The notes below the pieces were generated by a model. It saw only the letters and a list, made by a program, of their open reading frames with translations, did no database searches and was not told where the DNA came from. Made by a program: the position numbers and the translations under genes. From Treponema sp. (GTDB lineage Bacteria > Spirochaetota > Spirochaetia > Treponematales > Treponemataceae), in NCBI GenBank assembly GCA_024402665.1, contig JAKSTI010000006.1:1-64000 (forward strand): a DNA stretch of 64,000 nucleotides. The letters run 5' to 3'. This document shows, piece after piece, positions 1-7,820 of this stretch; within the stretch, counting starts at the first letter, position 1, and each line of letters opens with the position of its first letter.

Positions 1-90
1 GCGACGGTGATGACTAATATATACTCTTATATAAAAAGTGTCAACACTTTTATTTATTTTTTTTGTAAATTTTTTCGTTTTTTTTTAATA

Positions 91-234
91 TTTTTTTTAG
101 ACGGATGGCCAGAGGGTGAAGCGGCGGCGGAGCCGGCCACCGGAACGAAGTGAGGAGGCTGAGGGTTACCGAACCGCGGAAGACGTATCTTGAAATGGGA
201 TGTGGGCTGGGCGTGAATGAATCAGTATAGGGTT
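91..234. other. GC-rich island in AT-rich intergenic DNA
   Basis: The first 313 bases hold no convincing gene. Positions 1-100 are very A+T rich, then roughly 101-230 switches abruptly to G+C-rich sequence with clustered GGCGGCGGAGCCGGCC and CCGCGG motifs, unlike everything else in the window. No reading frame with a ribosome binding site spans it and it does not look like a tRNA. It could be the edge of a dispersed repeat, a decayed coding fragment or a structured RNA. What it is remains open. Confidence 0.35.
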
Positions 235-271
235 AAAAAATTAAGGCCACAATCTTGGAGACTGCAGCCTT
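235..271 (-). terminator. Rho-independent terminator of the YmgE-like gene
   Basis: Read on the minus strand, AAGGC and GCCTT pair as an outer stem, CAGTCT and AGATTG pair inside it around a CCA loop, and the hairpin is followed by a run of six U residues. It lies about 40 bases beyond the stop codon of the small membrane protein gene. Confidence 0.6.
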
Positions 272-313
272 TGATTTACGATTTTTTAATTAGAACTTGT
301 CAGGTTCTGTCTG

Positions 314-562
314 TTACCACTTTTTTCCTAAGATGAGACGGAGAAGAAGGATAAGGATACATGTACCAGCAATATCAATGACAATGTTGATAATGAGTCC
401 GCCGCCGATTCCTAAGAAATGGAAAAGTGCTGAACCGATTGCTGAACCGATGATACCGATAAGACAGTTCATCCAGAATCCGTGTTTGCTCTTCATTAAG
501 AGACCAGCGAGCCAGCCAACTAATGCTCCGACTAAGATTGTAATTAAAATTGTTAAAAGCAT
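314..562 (-). CDS. GlsB/YeaQ/YmgE family small membrane protein
   Basis: A very hydrophobic protein of 82 residues with about three membrane segments and the glycine-rich pattern of the transglycosylase-associated family (PF04226): GALVGWLAGLLMK near the start, then IGIIGSAIGSALFHFLG and GGGLIINIVIDIAG. The family sits in the inner membrane and is often stress-induced; despite the name no enzyme activity is established. The start is taken as ATG at 562, because AGGAGG at 569-574 is six bases upstream; the in-frame TTG two codons earlier would touch that site. The gene is monocistronic, diverges from the DJ-1 gene and has its own terminator. Confidence 0.85.
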   Translation of the reverse strand: MLLTILITILVGALVGWLAGLLMKSKHGFWMNCLIGIIGSAIGSALFHFLGIGGGLIINIVIDIAGTCILILLLRLILGKKW

Positions 563-640
563 TAACAACCTCCTAAGAAATGTTAACTTTATTATATTTC
601 ATAAAATTGAATCTGTCTAATTTATTTTGAATCTTTCTTG

Positions 641-649
641 TGTTATAAT
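641..649 (+). promoter_or_regulatory. Extended -10 promoter for the DJ-1 gene
   Basis: TGTTATAAT is an extended -10 element (TG, one base, then TATAAT at 644-649), 25 bases before the ATG at 674. The -35 position is weak (TTTATT at 621-626), as is common with extended -10 promoters. The strong site GTGGAGG lies at 663-669. Confidence 0.45.
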
Positions 650-673
650 TTTATTATCTATTGTGGAGGTTTT

Positions 674-1264
674 ATGAAAACTGCTGCTGTTTTTTTTGCG
701 GATGGATTTGAAGAAATTGAGGCTTTGACTCCGGTTGATTATTTGAGACGGGCTGATGTGAAGGTTGTCACTGTTGGTGTGAAGGGGACTTTGAATGGGA
801 ACTCTATGATTGTAACTGGGGCTCATAAGGTTCCTGTTATTGTTGATATGACTCTGGATGAGTTTTTAAAGGAAATTGGTGATAAGCTGCCGGATTGTAT
901 TGTTTGTCCTGGTGGAATGCCTGGTGCTAAACATCTTAGTGAGAATAAAGAACTGCTGGCTTTTATTGAAAAATGTTTTGACGGGGGAAAATTGACTGCT
1001 GCGATTTGTGCTTCCCCTGCCCTTGTTTTTGGTAAGACTAAGGTTCTGGCGGGAAAAAAATGGACTTGCTATCCTGGAATGGAAGATGAGGCTGATGGTA
1101 AATATATTGGCGGATATTCGAATCAGGTTTTTGTTACTGATGGGAATGTTGTTACTTCAAGAGGGCCTGGGGCAAGTGAACAGTTTTCTATGGAACTTGT
1201 AAAGATTCTTGAAGGAGAAGATACTGCGGCTGCAATTAAGGCGGCTAGTCAGCAGAGGGTTTAA
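674..1264 (+). CDS. DJ-1/PfpI family protein
   Basis: 196 residues, matching the single-domain DJ-1/ThiJ/PfpI fold (YajL branch). The chain opens with a beta strand followed by FADGFEEIEALTPVDYLRR, which contains the conserved Glu of the active site, and continues with CIVCPGGMPGA and the nucleophile elbow AAICASPALVF, whose Cys is the reactive residue. Family members are linked to oxidative and carbonyl stress protection; the exact substrate cannot be read from sequence. The ATG at 674 is chosen over an upstream in-frame ATG at 638 because GTGGAGG precedes it at normal spacing and the upstream 12 codons overlap the promoter. It is convergent with the FecR-domain gene, only 17 bases away. Confidence 0.88.
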   Translation: MKTAAVFFADGFEEIEALTPVDYLRRADVKVVTVGVKGTLNGNSMIVTGAHKVPVIVDMTLDEFLKEIGDKLPDCIVCPGGMPGAKHLSENKELLAFIEKCFDGGKLTAAICASPALVFGKTKVLAGKKWTCYPGMEDEADGKYIGGYSNQVFVTDGNVVTSRGPGASEQFSMELVKILEGEDTAAAIKAASQQRV

Positions 1265-1281
1265 TTGAAGTTGTTTAGGCT

Positions 1282-3153
1282 TTAATTAAACAAAACTGGG
1301 CCTACTTCCTGAAGATTGATTGTGAATCTGAAAGTATTATTCAGCTGGTACTGAGAGATAAGGTTTTCAGGGAGATTTTTTGGATATACGGTCCAGGTAT
1401 AGATTCCGTTTTCTGAGAGAAGTTCTATTTCGTTATCTTGAGTTGTGATTTTATATGAAGGTGAAGTTGTTTCCTTTTGGATTAACACTTTGCCTTCATT
1501 GTTTTTAACGAGGAATATATATTCTTGTGGGCCGGCTGACTGATTTTCTGGAAGGTCTGTCCAGCTGAAAAGAATTTCTGGATCATCACCGGGGAAATCT
1601 GATTCTGTGAAGAATTTATTGTTTGCAGGGGACAACAATTCGATTTTTGATAAAGAGAGAATCTGCTGCTGTTGGATTTGCTGTTCTTTCTGCTGTTCTT
1701 CCAGTTCTTTTTTAAGCTGCAGTTCCTTTTCTTTTGCTTTCTGCAGTTCTGCCTGCTTTTTCTTTTTTTCCTGTTCAAGGCGTTTCTTTTCTGCGGCTTT
1801 TTTCTGCTGTTCTGCTTTTTGTTTCTGTTTTAATTCTTCCTGACGCTTTTTTTCCTCAGCTTTAGCGGCTTCTTCCAGCTGGCGTTTCTTTTCCTGTTCA
1901 ATCTGTGCTTTCTTTTCTTTTATTTCTTTTGTAAGAGTCTGAATTGCTCCTGCAATCTCTTTTTCTGTCTCATCATGAATATCCTGAAGACTAACGTTCA
2001 ATTTTCCACTGGCAGCGGGTTCGGTTTTTGAAGAGTCTGTGCTTTCTGGGAGAGTTATCTGCCAGTACATAGTTGCCGCCAGCTGATTTTTCATAAGTTT
2101 TATGTCTGCCCGGTTTGTATTTTTATCAAAGATCTGGGTGTAGATTTTTTTCTGGAATGACTTATCCTGGGCAATTTCTATTTTAATAGACTGATTTCCC
2201 TGCCAGTAAAAACGGACTGAGGCATTTCCATTGGAATCCTGTTCAACAAGATAGCCTGGTGGGGGTAAAAGAACTTTTATTAGGGGTCTGTCCCCTCTAA
2301 ATTCTGTTGATTCAAGGGGTCTGTCCCCCCAAAATTCAAGGGGTCTGTCCCCTCCAGATTCTGTTGTTGCATTACCTTTTGAAGGTTTTACAGTTTCAGT
2401 AGTGGCGGCAGGTTCAGAAACCGGGAGCCCTGTTTGTCTGGCAATTTCTTTTACCCTTGAGGTTACAGTCTGAAGAACGCTTTGTAACGATTCAGGGACA
2501 ATCTGATTATCTGATTCAGCGGTTATTGAAAGAACCGTTTTGTTCTGTGTTGTTTCATATTGAAGAACTTCGTCTTTTTTTATTTCACGAACCACTTTTT
2601 GATCTGCATTTTTGTTTAAATCAACGCTGCCTGATGTAACTGCAATTACCGGGGTTATAGTTTCGTTTCCGGCAGGAGGGATTGTTATTATGGCAGAAGA
2701 ATTTGGCTTTACAGAAACAAGGGAGTTTCCCACTTTTATCATTACTGGGGAAGCGTTATTTGAAGCAATAATTGAAATTGTTCCCTGTATAAATTCCAGA
2801 GAGCCTTTACTGTCTGTAAGCTGGATTAATGTTTTTTCATTCAGCTGGATTTGTGTCTTATTTTCAAGTACAAGATAAGTTTCTGAATCTTCATCTGTTC
2901 TTATAAAATCACCTTCATAAACTGTACTTTGAACTTTCAGCCGTTCCCATAAATTGCGGGATTTGAATCGTCTTTGGGCAGAATTCTTTTTAAAATAGAT
3001 TACTCCAATGGGAAGTCCATTTTCATTTGAAAGAGAATAATTGAAATCTTGTTTCAGCAAATATACAGCGGCAAAAATACCAGCCACACAAACTATAAAA
3101 GTAAGTGTATCACTGATTACTGTTCTGAAGCTGATATTTCTTTTCTTCTTCAT
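1282..3153 (-). CDS. FecR-domain envelope protein with coiled coil
   Basis: 623 residues. A single N-terminal membrane segment (FIVCVAGIFAAVYLL) anchors a periplasmic FecR-like domain at about 80-200, with the typical GDFIRTDEDSETYLVLEN stretch. A linker at about 255-300 contains three GDRPL copies, encoded by a repeated palindrome. Next come a beta-rich domain (about 290-390), a long Lys/Glu/Gln coiled coil (about 395-500) and a C-terminal Ig-like domain. FecR domains usually regulate through the envelope, but no sigma or TonB partner is nearby, so a scaffold or sensor role in the periplasm is more likely here. It is the last gene of an operon with the adenylate cyclase and overlaps it by 44 bases, suggesting coupled translation. 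Confidence 0.75.
   Translation of the reverse strand: MKKKRNISFRTVISDTLTFIVCVAGIFAAVYLLKQDFNYSLSNENGLPIGVIYFKKNSAQRRFKSRNLWERLKVQSTVYEGDFIRTDEDSETYLVLENKTQIQLNEKTLIQLTDSKGSLEFIQGTISIIASNNASPVMIKVGNSLVSVKPNSSAIITIPPAGNETITPVIAVTSGSVDLNKNADQKVVREIKKDEVLQYETTQNKTVLSITAESDNQIVPESLQSVLQTVTSRVKEIARQTGLPVSEPAATTETVKPSKGNATTESGGDRPLEFWGDRPLESTEFRGDRPLIKVLLPPPGYLVEQDSNGNASVRFYWQGNQSIKIEIAQDKSFQKKIYTQIFDKNTNRADIKLMKNQLAATMYWQITLPESTDSSKTEPAASGKLNVSLQDIHDETEKEIAGAIQTLTKEIKEKKAQIEQEKKRQLEEAAKAEEKKRQEELKQKQKAEQQKKAAEKKRLEQEKKKKQAELQKAKEKELQLKKELEEQQKEQQIQQQQILSLSKIELLSPANNKFFTESDFPGDDPEILFSWTDLPENQSAGPQEYIFLVKNNEGKVLIQKETTSPSYKITTQDNEIELLSENGIYTWTVYPKNLPENLISQYQLNNTFRFTINLQEVGPVLFN
2282..2353. repeat. Three copies of palindrome AGGGGTCTGTCCCCT in coding DNA
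   Basis: Copies lie at 2282-2296, 2315-2329 (one mismatch, CCCCCC end) and 2339-2353. Each has complementary ends AGGGG/CCCCT around TCTGT. Spacings of 33 and 24 bases keep the reading frame, so the encoded FecR-domain protein gains three GDRPL units. The exact 15-mer recurs in copA at 32570-32584 and, with one mismatch, in the EAL gene at 24674-24688. Confidence 0.75.
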
Positions 3154-4972
3154 CAGTGTCTACCTTTGATAAATCTGGATTCTGTACTCCAAGAAAATCA
3201 CGTAAATCGTATATTGATGCAGGGCCTTTTACACCAACTGCATTGATTACGGCATAAACATTTACTGTCTGCTCTTTTCCTTTTACGTGAACTGGAGGCA
3301 TTTTTTCTACAATAACTTTATCTTTTATTAATTCGTATGTATTTTCTGTAATTAAAATATCTGTGGCAAAAGGTTTATTAAGAGCTTCTGTTCGGCTTGC
3401 AAGATTAACCGCATCACCAATAACCGTATACTCCATTCTTTCTGAAGAGCCAATCTGTCCGGCAACAACGTGACCTGTATTAATTCCACATCCAATTCTG
3501 ATTGTTTCCTTGCCTTCTTTGTATCTGACAAGATTAAAATCATAAAGGGCAACTCGCATTAACAAAGCAGTTTTTACTGCATTCCAGGCATCAACTGCAG
3601 GGGAACCAGATGTAACTGCTGTACCCCACACTGCCATAATAGAATCTCCAATGTATTTATCTACAATACCGCCTGTTTTTGTAACACACTTAACCATACG
3701 GGTCATGTAATCATTAAGGAATTCAACTACTTCTTCAGGATTCAATTTTTCTGACATTGCTGTAAAGGAACGGATATCAGAAAAGAAAATAGTTGCATTT
3801 TTATTTACACCACCAAGTTCAAGTTCATCGGCAGCAGCTTTTTCTGCAATGATTCTGTTTGTAAATTTGCTGAAGGAACTCATAAGTCGCTGTCTTTCTG
3901 CTAATCCCCCGGCCATTGTTTTAAAGCTGTTTGTTAAATATCCGATTTCATCTTTTGTTTTTGCTTTTAATTTGATGTCGTAATCGCTGGAATTAATCTG
4001 CTCTGTGGCATTTACAAGTTTTTCAATTGGTCTTGTAAGGCTGCGGCTGAAAATTCTGATAATTATGATTGCCAGGAAAAGAATTATCAGTGAGAACAAA
4101 ATGATTCTGTAAGTTGTACGGTTAATTGTTTCAAAGACTGTCTGCTTTGCTACACAAGTGATGACGTACATTGTTCCACCAAGGATGCTTTCATTGGCGT
4201 AATACCATTCATAGCCTGTTTCATCAGGAAAAAGATTCTGTTTATTAGCCCCATTTTCTTTAAAAATTGCATGAATTGCCGGCAGCGAAGAAATGTTTTC
4301 CTGATTAATTACTTTTGATGAATCAGGATGAACTAAAATATCTGCCTTGTCATTAATGATGAACGAAGTATTAAAAGAACCGGTGCTTAAAATCTCTGTA
4401 TATTTATTGCCTTCAAAAACTACGGCACAAATTTCATTTTGATTTTTCTGAGGATTGATATGAGGGAAAAGAACACAAATTAACGGTTCCTGAAACATCT
4501 GGGAAACATTGTAAACTTCGATTTTTCCGGCTTTAATTTTCTGTGATGCATTTTTATTGTTTTCTAGCCAGCTGCTGAATGTTATTCCACAGTCGGAATG
4601 GGCATTTTGGAAATCTGATGAAGCAAGAACACCAATTTCTGAATTATAAATAAATGCAATTTCAGGATTTCGTAAAATCAAATCATTAAAAAGCAGATTT
4701 TTTTTCTGTTCAAAATTTTCATCCTGATCTAACAAAGTAAGGGAGTTCAAATAGCCGTTTACATTCCCCTGTACATTTACTAAAAGGGATTGTACTGTCT
4801 GAGCTGTTCGGCTGTTGATAGTATGATTATTTTCTTCAGCCTTAATTCCTTCATCTGTACTAATATAATAATATACAAAAGCAGTTGAAATTCCTAAAAC
4901 CAGAATTACAAGGAATGAAAAAATAGTAATCAGCTTAAAACTGATTGGGAACTTAACTTTTTTCTTTGACAT
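3110..4972 (-). CDS. Membrane class III adenylate cyclase (sensor-HAMP-cyclase)
   Basis: 620 residues. Membrane segment at about 12-32, a large extracytoplasmic sensor region (about 35-290) of Cache type, a second membrane segment (IILFSLIILFLAIIIIRIF), HAMP linker, then a class III nucleotidyl cyclase catalytic domain at about 395-590. Both metal-binding aspartates are visible in FFSDIRSFTAMS and YIGDSIMAVWG; Lys in VDKYIGDS and Asp in YTVIGDAVNLASR fit the adenine-recognition positions, so cAMP is the expected product. It should turn an external signal into cytoplasmic cAMP. It sits between an outer-membrane-like protein gene (15 bases upstream) and the FecR-domain gene, suggesting an envelope-sensing module. 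GAGGAA precedes the ATG. Confidence 0.9.
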   Translation of the reverse strand: MSKKKVKFPISFKLITIFSFLVILVLGISTAFVYYYISTDEGIKAEENNHTINSRTAQTVQSLLVNVQGNVNGYLNSLTLLDQDENFEQKKNLLFNDLILRNPEIAFIYNSEIGVLASSDFQNAHSDCGITFSSWLENNKNASQKIKAGKIEVYNVSQMFQEPLICVLFPHINPQKNQNEICAVVFEGNKYTEILSTGSFNTSFIINDKADILVHPDSSKVINQENISSLPAIHAIFKENGANKQNLFPDETGYEWYYANESILGGTMYVITCVAKQTVFETINRTTYRIILFSLIILFLAIIIIRIFSRSLTRPIEKLVNATEQINSSDYDIKLKAKTKDEIGYLTNSFKTMAGGLAERQRLMSSFSKFTNRIIAEKAAADELELGGVNKNATIFFSDIRSFTAMSEKLNPEEVVEFLNDYMTRMVKCVTKTGGIVDKYIGDSIMAVWGTAVTSGSPAVDAWNAVKTALLMRVALYDFNLVRYKEGKETIRIGCGINTGHVVAGQIGSSERMEYTVIGDAVNLASRTEALNKPFATDILITENTYELIKDKVIVEKMPPVHVKGKEQTVNVYAVINAVGVKGPASIYDLRDFLGVQNPDLSKVDTDEEEKKYQLQNSNQ

Positions 4973-4987
4973 ATTTTCCTCTATCCT

Positions 4988-6334
4988 TTATTTTACAACA
5001 AATCCAAAAAATCTTGCGTTCAGGTCTTCAGTTGAATCAGGTTCCGGGATTATATAGAAACTTTCAACAGAATCTTTCTGAATACCAAGTTTACTGTATT
5101 TAATTTTGATTGTTTTTTCTTTATTTTTTGTTGTCTCAAATTTATAATCGGCAGATTTTCCGTCTTTTTCCACTACCCTGAAAATATATTTATTACCGTC
5201 TCCAATTACTATAAAAGAAAGTTTTTTTCCGTTCTGAAAGAAATTAAGCAATTGTGGCGAGATTTGTACCGGCTGCTGTTTTTCTGCTTCTTCTGATGTT
5301 AGTGTTTTTCCACTGATTTTAATTGACTGATAATCAAACTTCTTGTATCTGATTGTAGCTGCTTCAACAGAATAAGATTTTGCGGTCTGCCAGTTTTTTG
5401 CATCTGTAAAAGGGCTGCCATTTTTTAATTCCAGATTTTTTGCCTTAACAACTTTTTCTTTTTCAAGAACGTTTGTCTTTTTAACTGGGATTCTTGCGTC
5501 TATTCCTAAAGAGAATTCTAAGTGACCTAATCCAGAGGTAATAAAATTATTGAATCTGACATCAGCTCGTAAATCTGCGTAATCTGTAACTCTAAAACCG
5601 CTTTTTAAGGCTAGACAAAAATTGTTGTCTGCAAAAGATGGAGCCTGAGTGTCTATAAATGAATATGCAAATTCAAAACCAAAGAAAGGGGCAAAATATT
5701 CCCAGGTTGGAACAAGCGTTACTGAAGTTACAACTGCCAGTTCCTGATTAAATCCTTCAGAAGGATTGAATCTTGGAATGTACAATAAACCAATTCCGCC
5801 GTTAAAGAAATTCCAGGTAAAATAATCTGCCTCTGCACGGATAAAAATGGCGCCTTTAAACTGATCTTCAAAAGAATCTGGGAATATTGAAACTCCGGCG
5901 TGAACATAAGAAAAGTTTGCGGGTCTCTGGATTCTGACTTCTGTTACAGGAATCTCTTTTTCTCCAGGAGGAATCACATCATCAGAAGTGATTTCAAACT
6001 CCATATATGCTGATTGCGTTTTTTTTCCAAGAACGTTGAATGTGCTTACAGAAATTCTATATTGCCCGACTTCAAGTTCAACTGTTACTTCGCAATCTTT
6101 TGTTATTTCAGAGAAATAAAGTTTCCATTCTGAGTTGTCTGATTTGACACTCTGATTATTTTCAACAGGACTTTCATCCAGCTGTTTTTTTTCAATATCT
6201 ATCTGATACTTACGGGAATTTTCTACAGGCGCCCAGGAAAAAAGCCTTATTGCGGTTGGAACTGTTTCCTGTGCAGTGAGTGATGTGAGAAAAAATAATG
6301 TTGATAAAAATAATAAAAATACTTTCTTCAACAA
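4988..6334 (-). CDS. Probable outer-membrane beta-barrel protein
   Basis: 448 residues with a signal peptide (KKVFLLFLSTLFFLTSLTAQ). A fibronectin-like sandwich follows at about 25-115, then a region of alternating hydrophobic and aromatic strands (about 135-280), ending in strands such as HLEFSLGIDARIPV that suggest a barrel or half barrel, and a C-terminal globular part rich in Lys and Phe. It resembles conserved hypothetical treponemal surface proteins but I cannot name a family. The start is TTG at 6334: no ATG is near, the signal peptide begins directly there, and AGAGGA lies seven bases upstream. It is the first gene of the operon with the cyclase and FecR-domain genes. Confidence 0.65.
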   Translation of the reverse strand: MLKKVFLLFLSTLFFLTSLTAQETVPTAIRLFSWAPVENSRKYQIDIEKKQLDESPVENNQSVKSDNSEWKLYFSEITKDCEVTVELEVGQYRISVSTFNVLGKKTQSAYMEFEITSDDVIPPGEKEIPVTEVRIQRPANFSYVHAGVSIFPDSFEDQFKGAIFIRAEADYFTWNFFNGGIGLLYIPRFNPSEGFNQELAVVTSVTLVPTWEYFAPFFGFEFAYSFIDTQAPSFADNNFCLALKSGFRVTDYADLRADVRFNNFITSGLGHLEFSLGIDARIPVKKTNVLEKEKVVKAKNLELKNGSPFTDAKNWQTAKSYSVEAATIRYKKFDYQSIKISGKTLTSEEAEKQQPVQISPQLLNFFQNGKKLSFIVIGDGNKYIFRVVEKDGKSADYKFETTKNKEKTIKIKYSKLGIQKDSVESFYIIPEPDSTEDLNARFFGFVVK

Positions 6335-6351
6335 AAAGAAGTCCTCTGGTT

Positions 6352-6383
6352 AAAAAAAAATAAGGGAAGGGTTTCCCCTTCCC
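6352..6383 (-). terminator. Rho-independent terminator after ackA
   Basis: On the minus strand GGGAAGGG, a GAAA loop and CCCTTCCC form an 8-bp stem followed by TTATTTTTTTTT. It separates ackA from the three-gene operon that starts at 6334. Confidence 0.88.
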
Positions 6384-6401
6384 CCCATAATAAAAATTAA
6401 T

Positions 6402-7742
6402 TTATTTAATCAAATCGCGAGCCAAGATTTTTGCAATGTTAGGACGTTTCTGAAGGTCACCTTTCAAGCCTTCTTCACGAGCTTTATTTACATAATTCTT
6501 GTCCTGGAAAGAATATTTGAAGTTTGTATGAACATCGTATGTGCCTTTCATCAAAGCGTAAGCATCTTCTGTCATTACCAATTCTTCATCAGTTGGAATT
6601 ACGAAAATCTTTGTCTGTGAATCATCAGCGTGAATGTAAGTTTCAGCATTACCTGTGAAAGACCATTCGTTGCGCTGTGCATCAATTTTGATTCCGTAGT
6701 TTTCAAGACCTGAACAAGCCTTCATACGAGTGATTGGACCTCTTTCACCAACACCGGCTGTCCAAACAATAGCGTCTACACGACCAAGTTCTGCAGCAAA
6801 AGCACCAATGTATTTTTTAATGCGGAGAGCTTCCATTTCAATAGAAAGCTGGCAGAGTTTGTCGCCTTTTCCTGCATCAATTTCAATATCGCGGCGGTCA
6901 GAGTATTTTGTTGTAATACCAAGACAACCAGATTTCTTGTTCAAAGCTGTATCCATTTCGTCAGCGCTCATACCAGTTTTACGCATAATATAGAATGGAA
7001 GAGCTGGGTCTAAGTCACCAGAACGAGTTCCCATTACAAGACCTTCAAGTGGAGTAATACCCATTGTTGTATCGTAACAAACACCGTTTTTAACAGCACA
7101 CATAGAAGAACCGTTACCAATGTGACAGATAATAATGTTACAGTCTTTTGGATCTTTTCCAAGAAGAACTGCAGCACGTTTTGCTGTATAAAGGAATGAT
7201 GTTCCGTGGAAACCATAACGGCGAGCACCATATTTTTCATACCATTCACGTGGAATAGCATACATAAATGTTTCTTCTGGCATTGTCTGGTGCCAAGCTG
7301 TATCCATAACTGCTGCATGTGGAACATTTGGCATAACTTTCTGAGCAGCTTCAATACCCATGATGTTAGCTGGCATATGCAAAGGTCCAAGATCAACTAC
7401 AGAGCGGAAACCGTCTAATACTTCTGGAGTAATAAGAACTGATTTTGTAAACTTTTCACCACCATGGAGTACACGGTGACCTACAGCTCCAATTTCGTCC
7501 ATAGATTTAATAACACCAACTGTTGGGTCAGTAATTTCTTTAATAATTAATTCAATTGCTTCTTTGTGTGTTGGACATGGAGATTCAATTTCTGTTTTCT
7601 GTCCTTTAGCTTTGTGTGTAATACAAGAACCTTCAATACCAATTCTTTCTACAACACCGTTAGCCATAACTTCTTTGTTATCCCAATCGTAAACCTGATA
7701 CTTTGCCGATGATGAACCACAGTTCAAAGTTAAAATTACCAT
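6402..7742 (-). CDS. ackA: Acetate kinase
   Basis: 446 residues. Converts acetyl phosphate and ADP to acetate and ATP, the energy-yielding last step of acetate fermentation. Clear family motifs: [14 protein letters not shown] at the start, GHRVLHGGE with the catalytic Arg, [21 protein letters not shown] for phosphate binding, and [19 protein letters not shown]. The usual length is about 400; here about 45 additional residues follow the domain (Tyr/Lys/Asn rich, then a basic helix). GAGGAA precedes the ATG at 7742. No phosphotransacetylase gene is adjacent. Codon use is regular, consistent with good expression. Confidence 0.97.
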   Translation of the reverse strand: MVILTLNCGSSSAKYQVYDWDNKEVMANGVVERIGIEGSCITHKAKGQKTEIESPCPTHKEAIELIIKEITDPTVGVIKSMDEIGAVGHRVLHGGEKFTKSVLITPEVLDGFRSVVDLGPLHMPANIMGIEAAQKVMPNVPHAAVMDTAWHQTMPEETFMYAIPREWYEKYGARRYGFHGTSFLYTAKRAAVLLGKDPKDCNIIICHIGNGSSMCAVKNGVCYDTTMGITPLEGLVMGTRSGDLDPALPFYIMRKTGMSADEMDTALNKKSGCLGITTKYSDRRDIEIDAGKGDKLCQLSIEMEALRIKKYIGAFAAELGRVDAIVWTAGVGERGPITRMKACSGLENYGIKIDAQRNEWSFTGNAETYIHADDSQTKIFVIPTDEELVMTEDAYALMKGTYDVHTNFKYSFQDKNYVNKAREEGLKGDLQKRPNIAKILARDLIK

Positions 7743-7820
7743 TATATTATTCCTCTTATTGCGTTAAAAAAAAGATATTTAATAATAACGTTTTTTTATT
7801 TTTCTAACAACTGATAAAAT

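Noticed and set aside
617-826. Minus-strand frame between YmgE-like and DJ-1 genes
   Set aside because: It covers the DJ-1 promoter and start in antisense, with no ribosome binding site or recognisable features.
1607-1843. Cys/Phe/Ser-rich open frame on the plus strand
   Set aside because: It is the antisense of the Lys/Gln-rich coiled coil of the FecR-domain gene and has no ribosome binding site.
7743-7820. A and T runs between the binding-protein gene and ackA as a terminator
   Set aside because: The complementary parts are only A/T runs with a long loop and no GC-containing stem, so it was not called.
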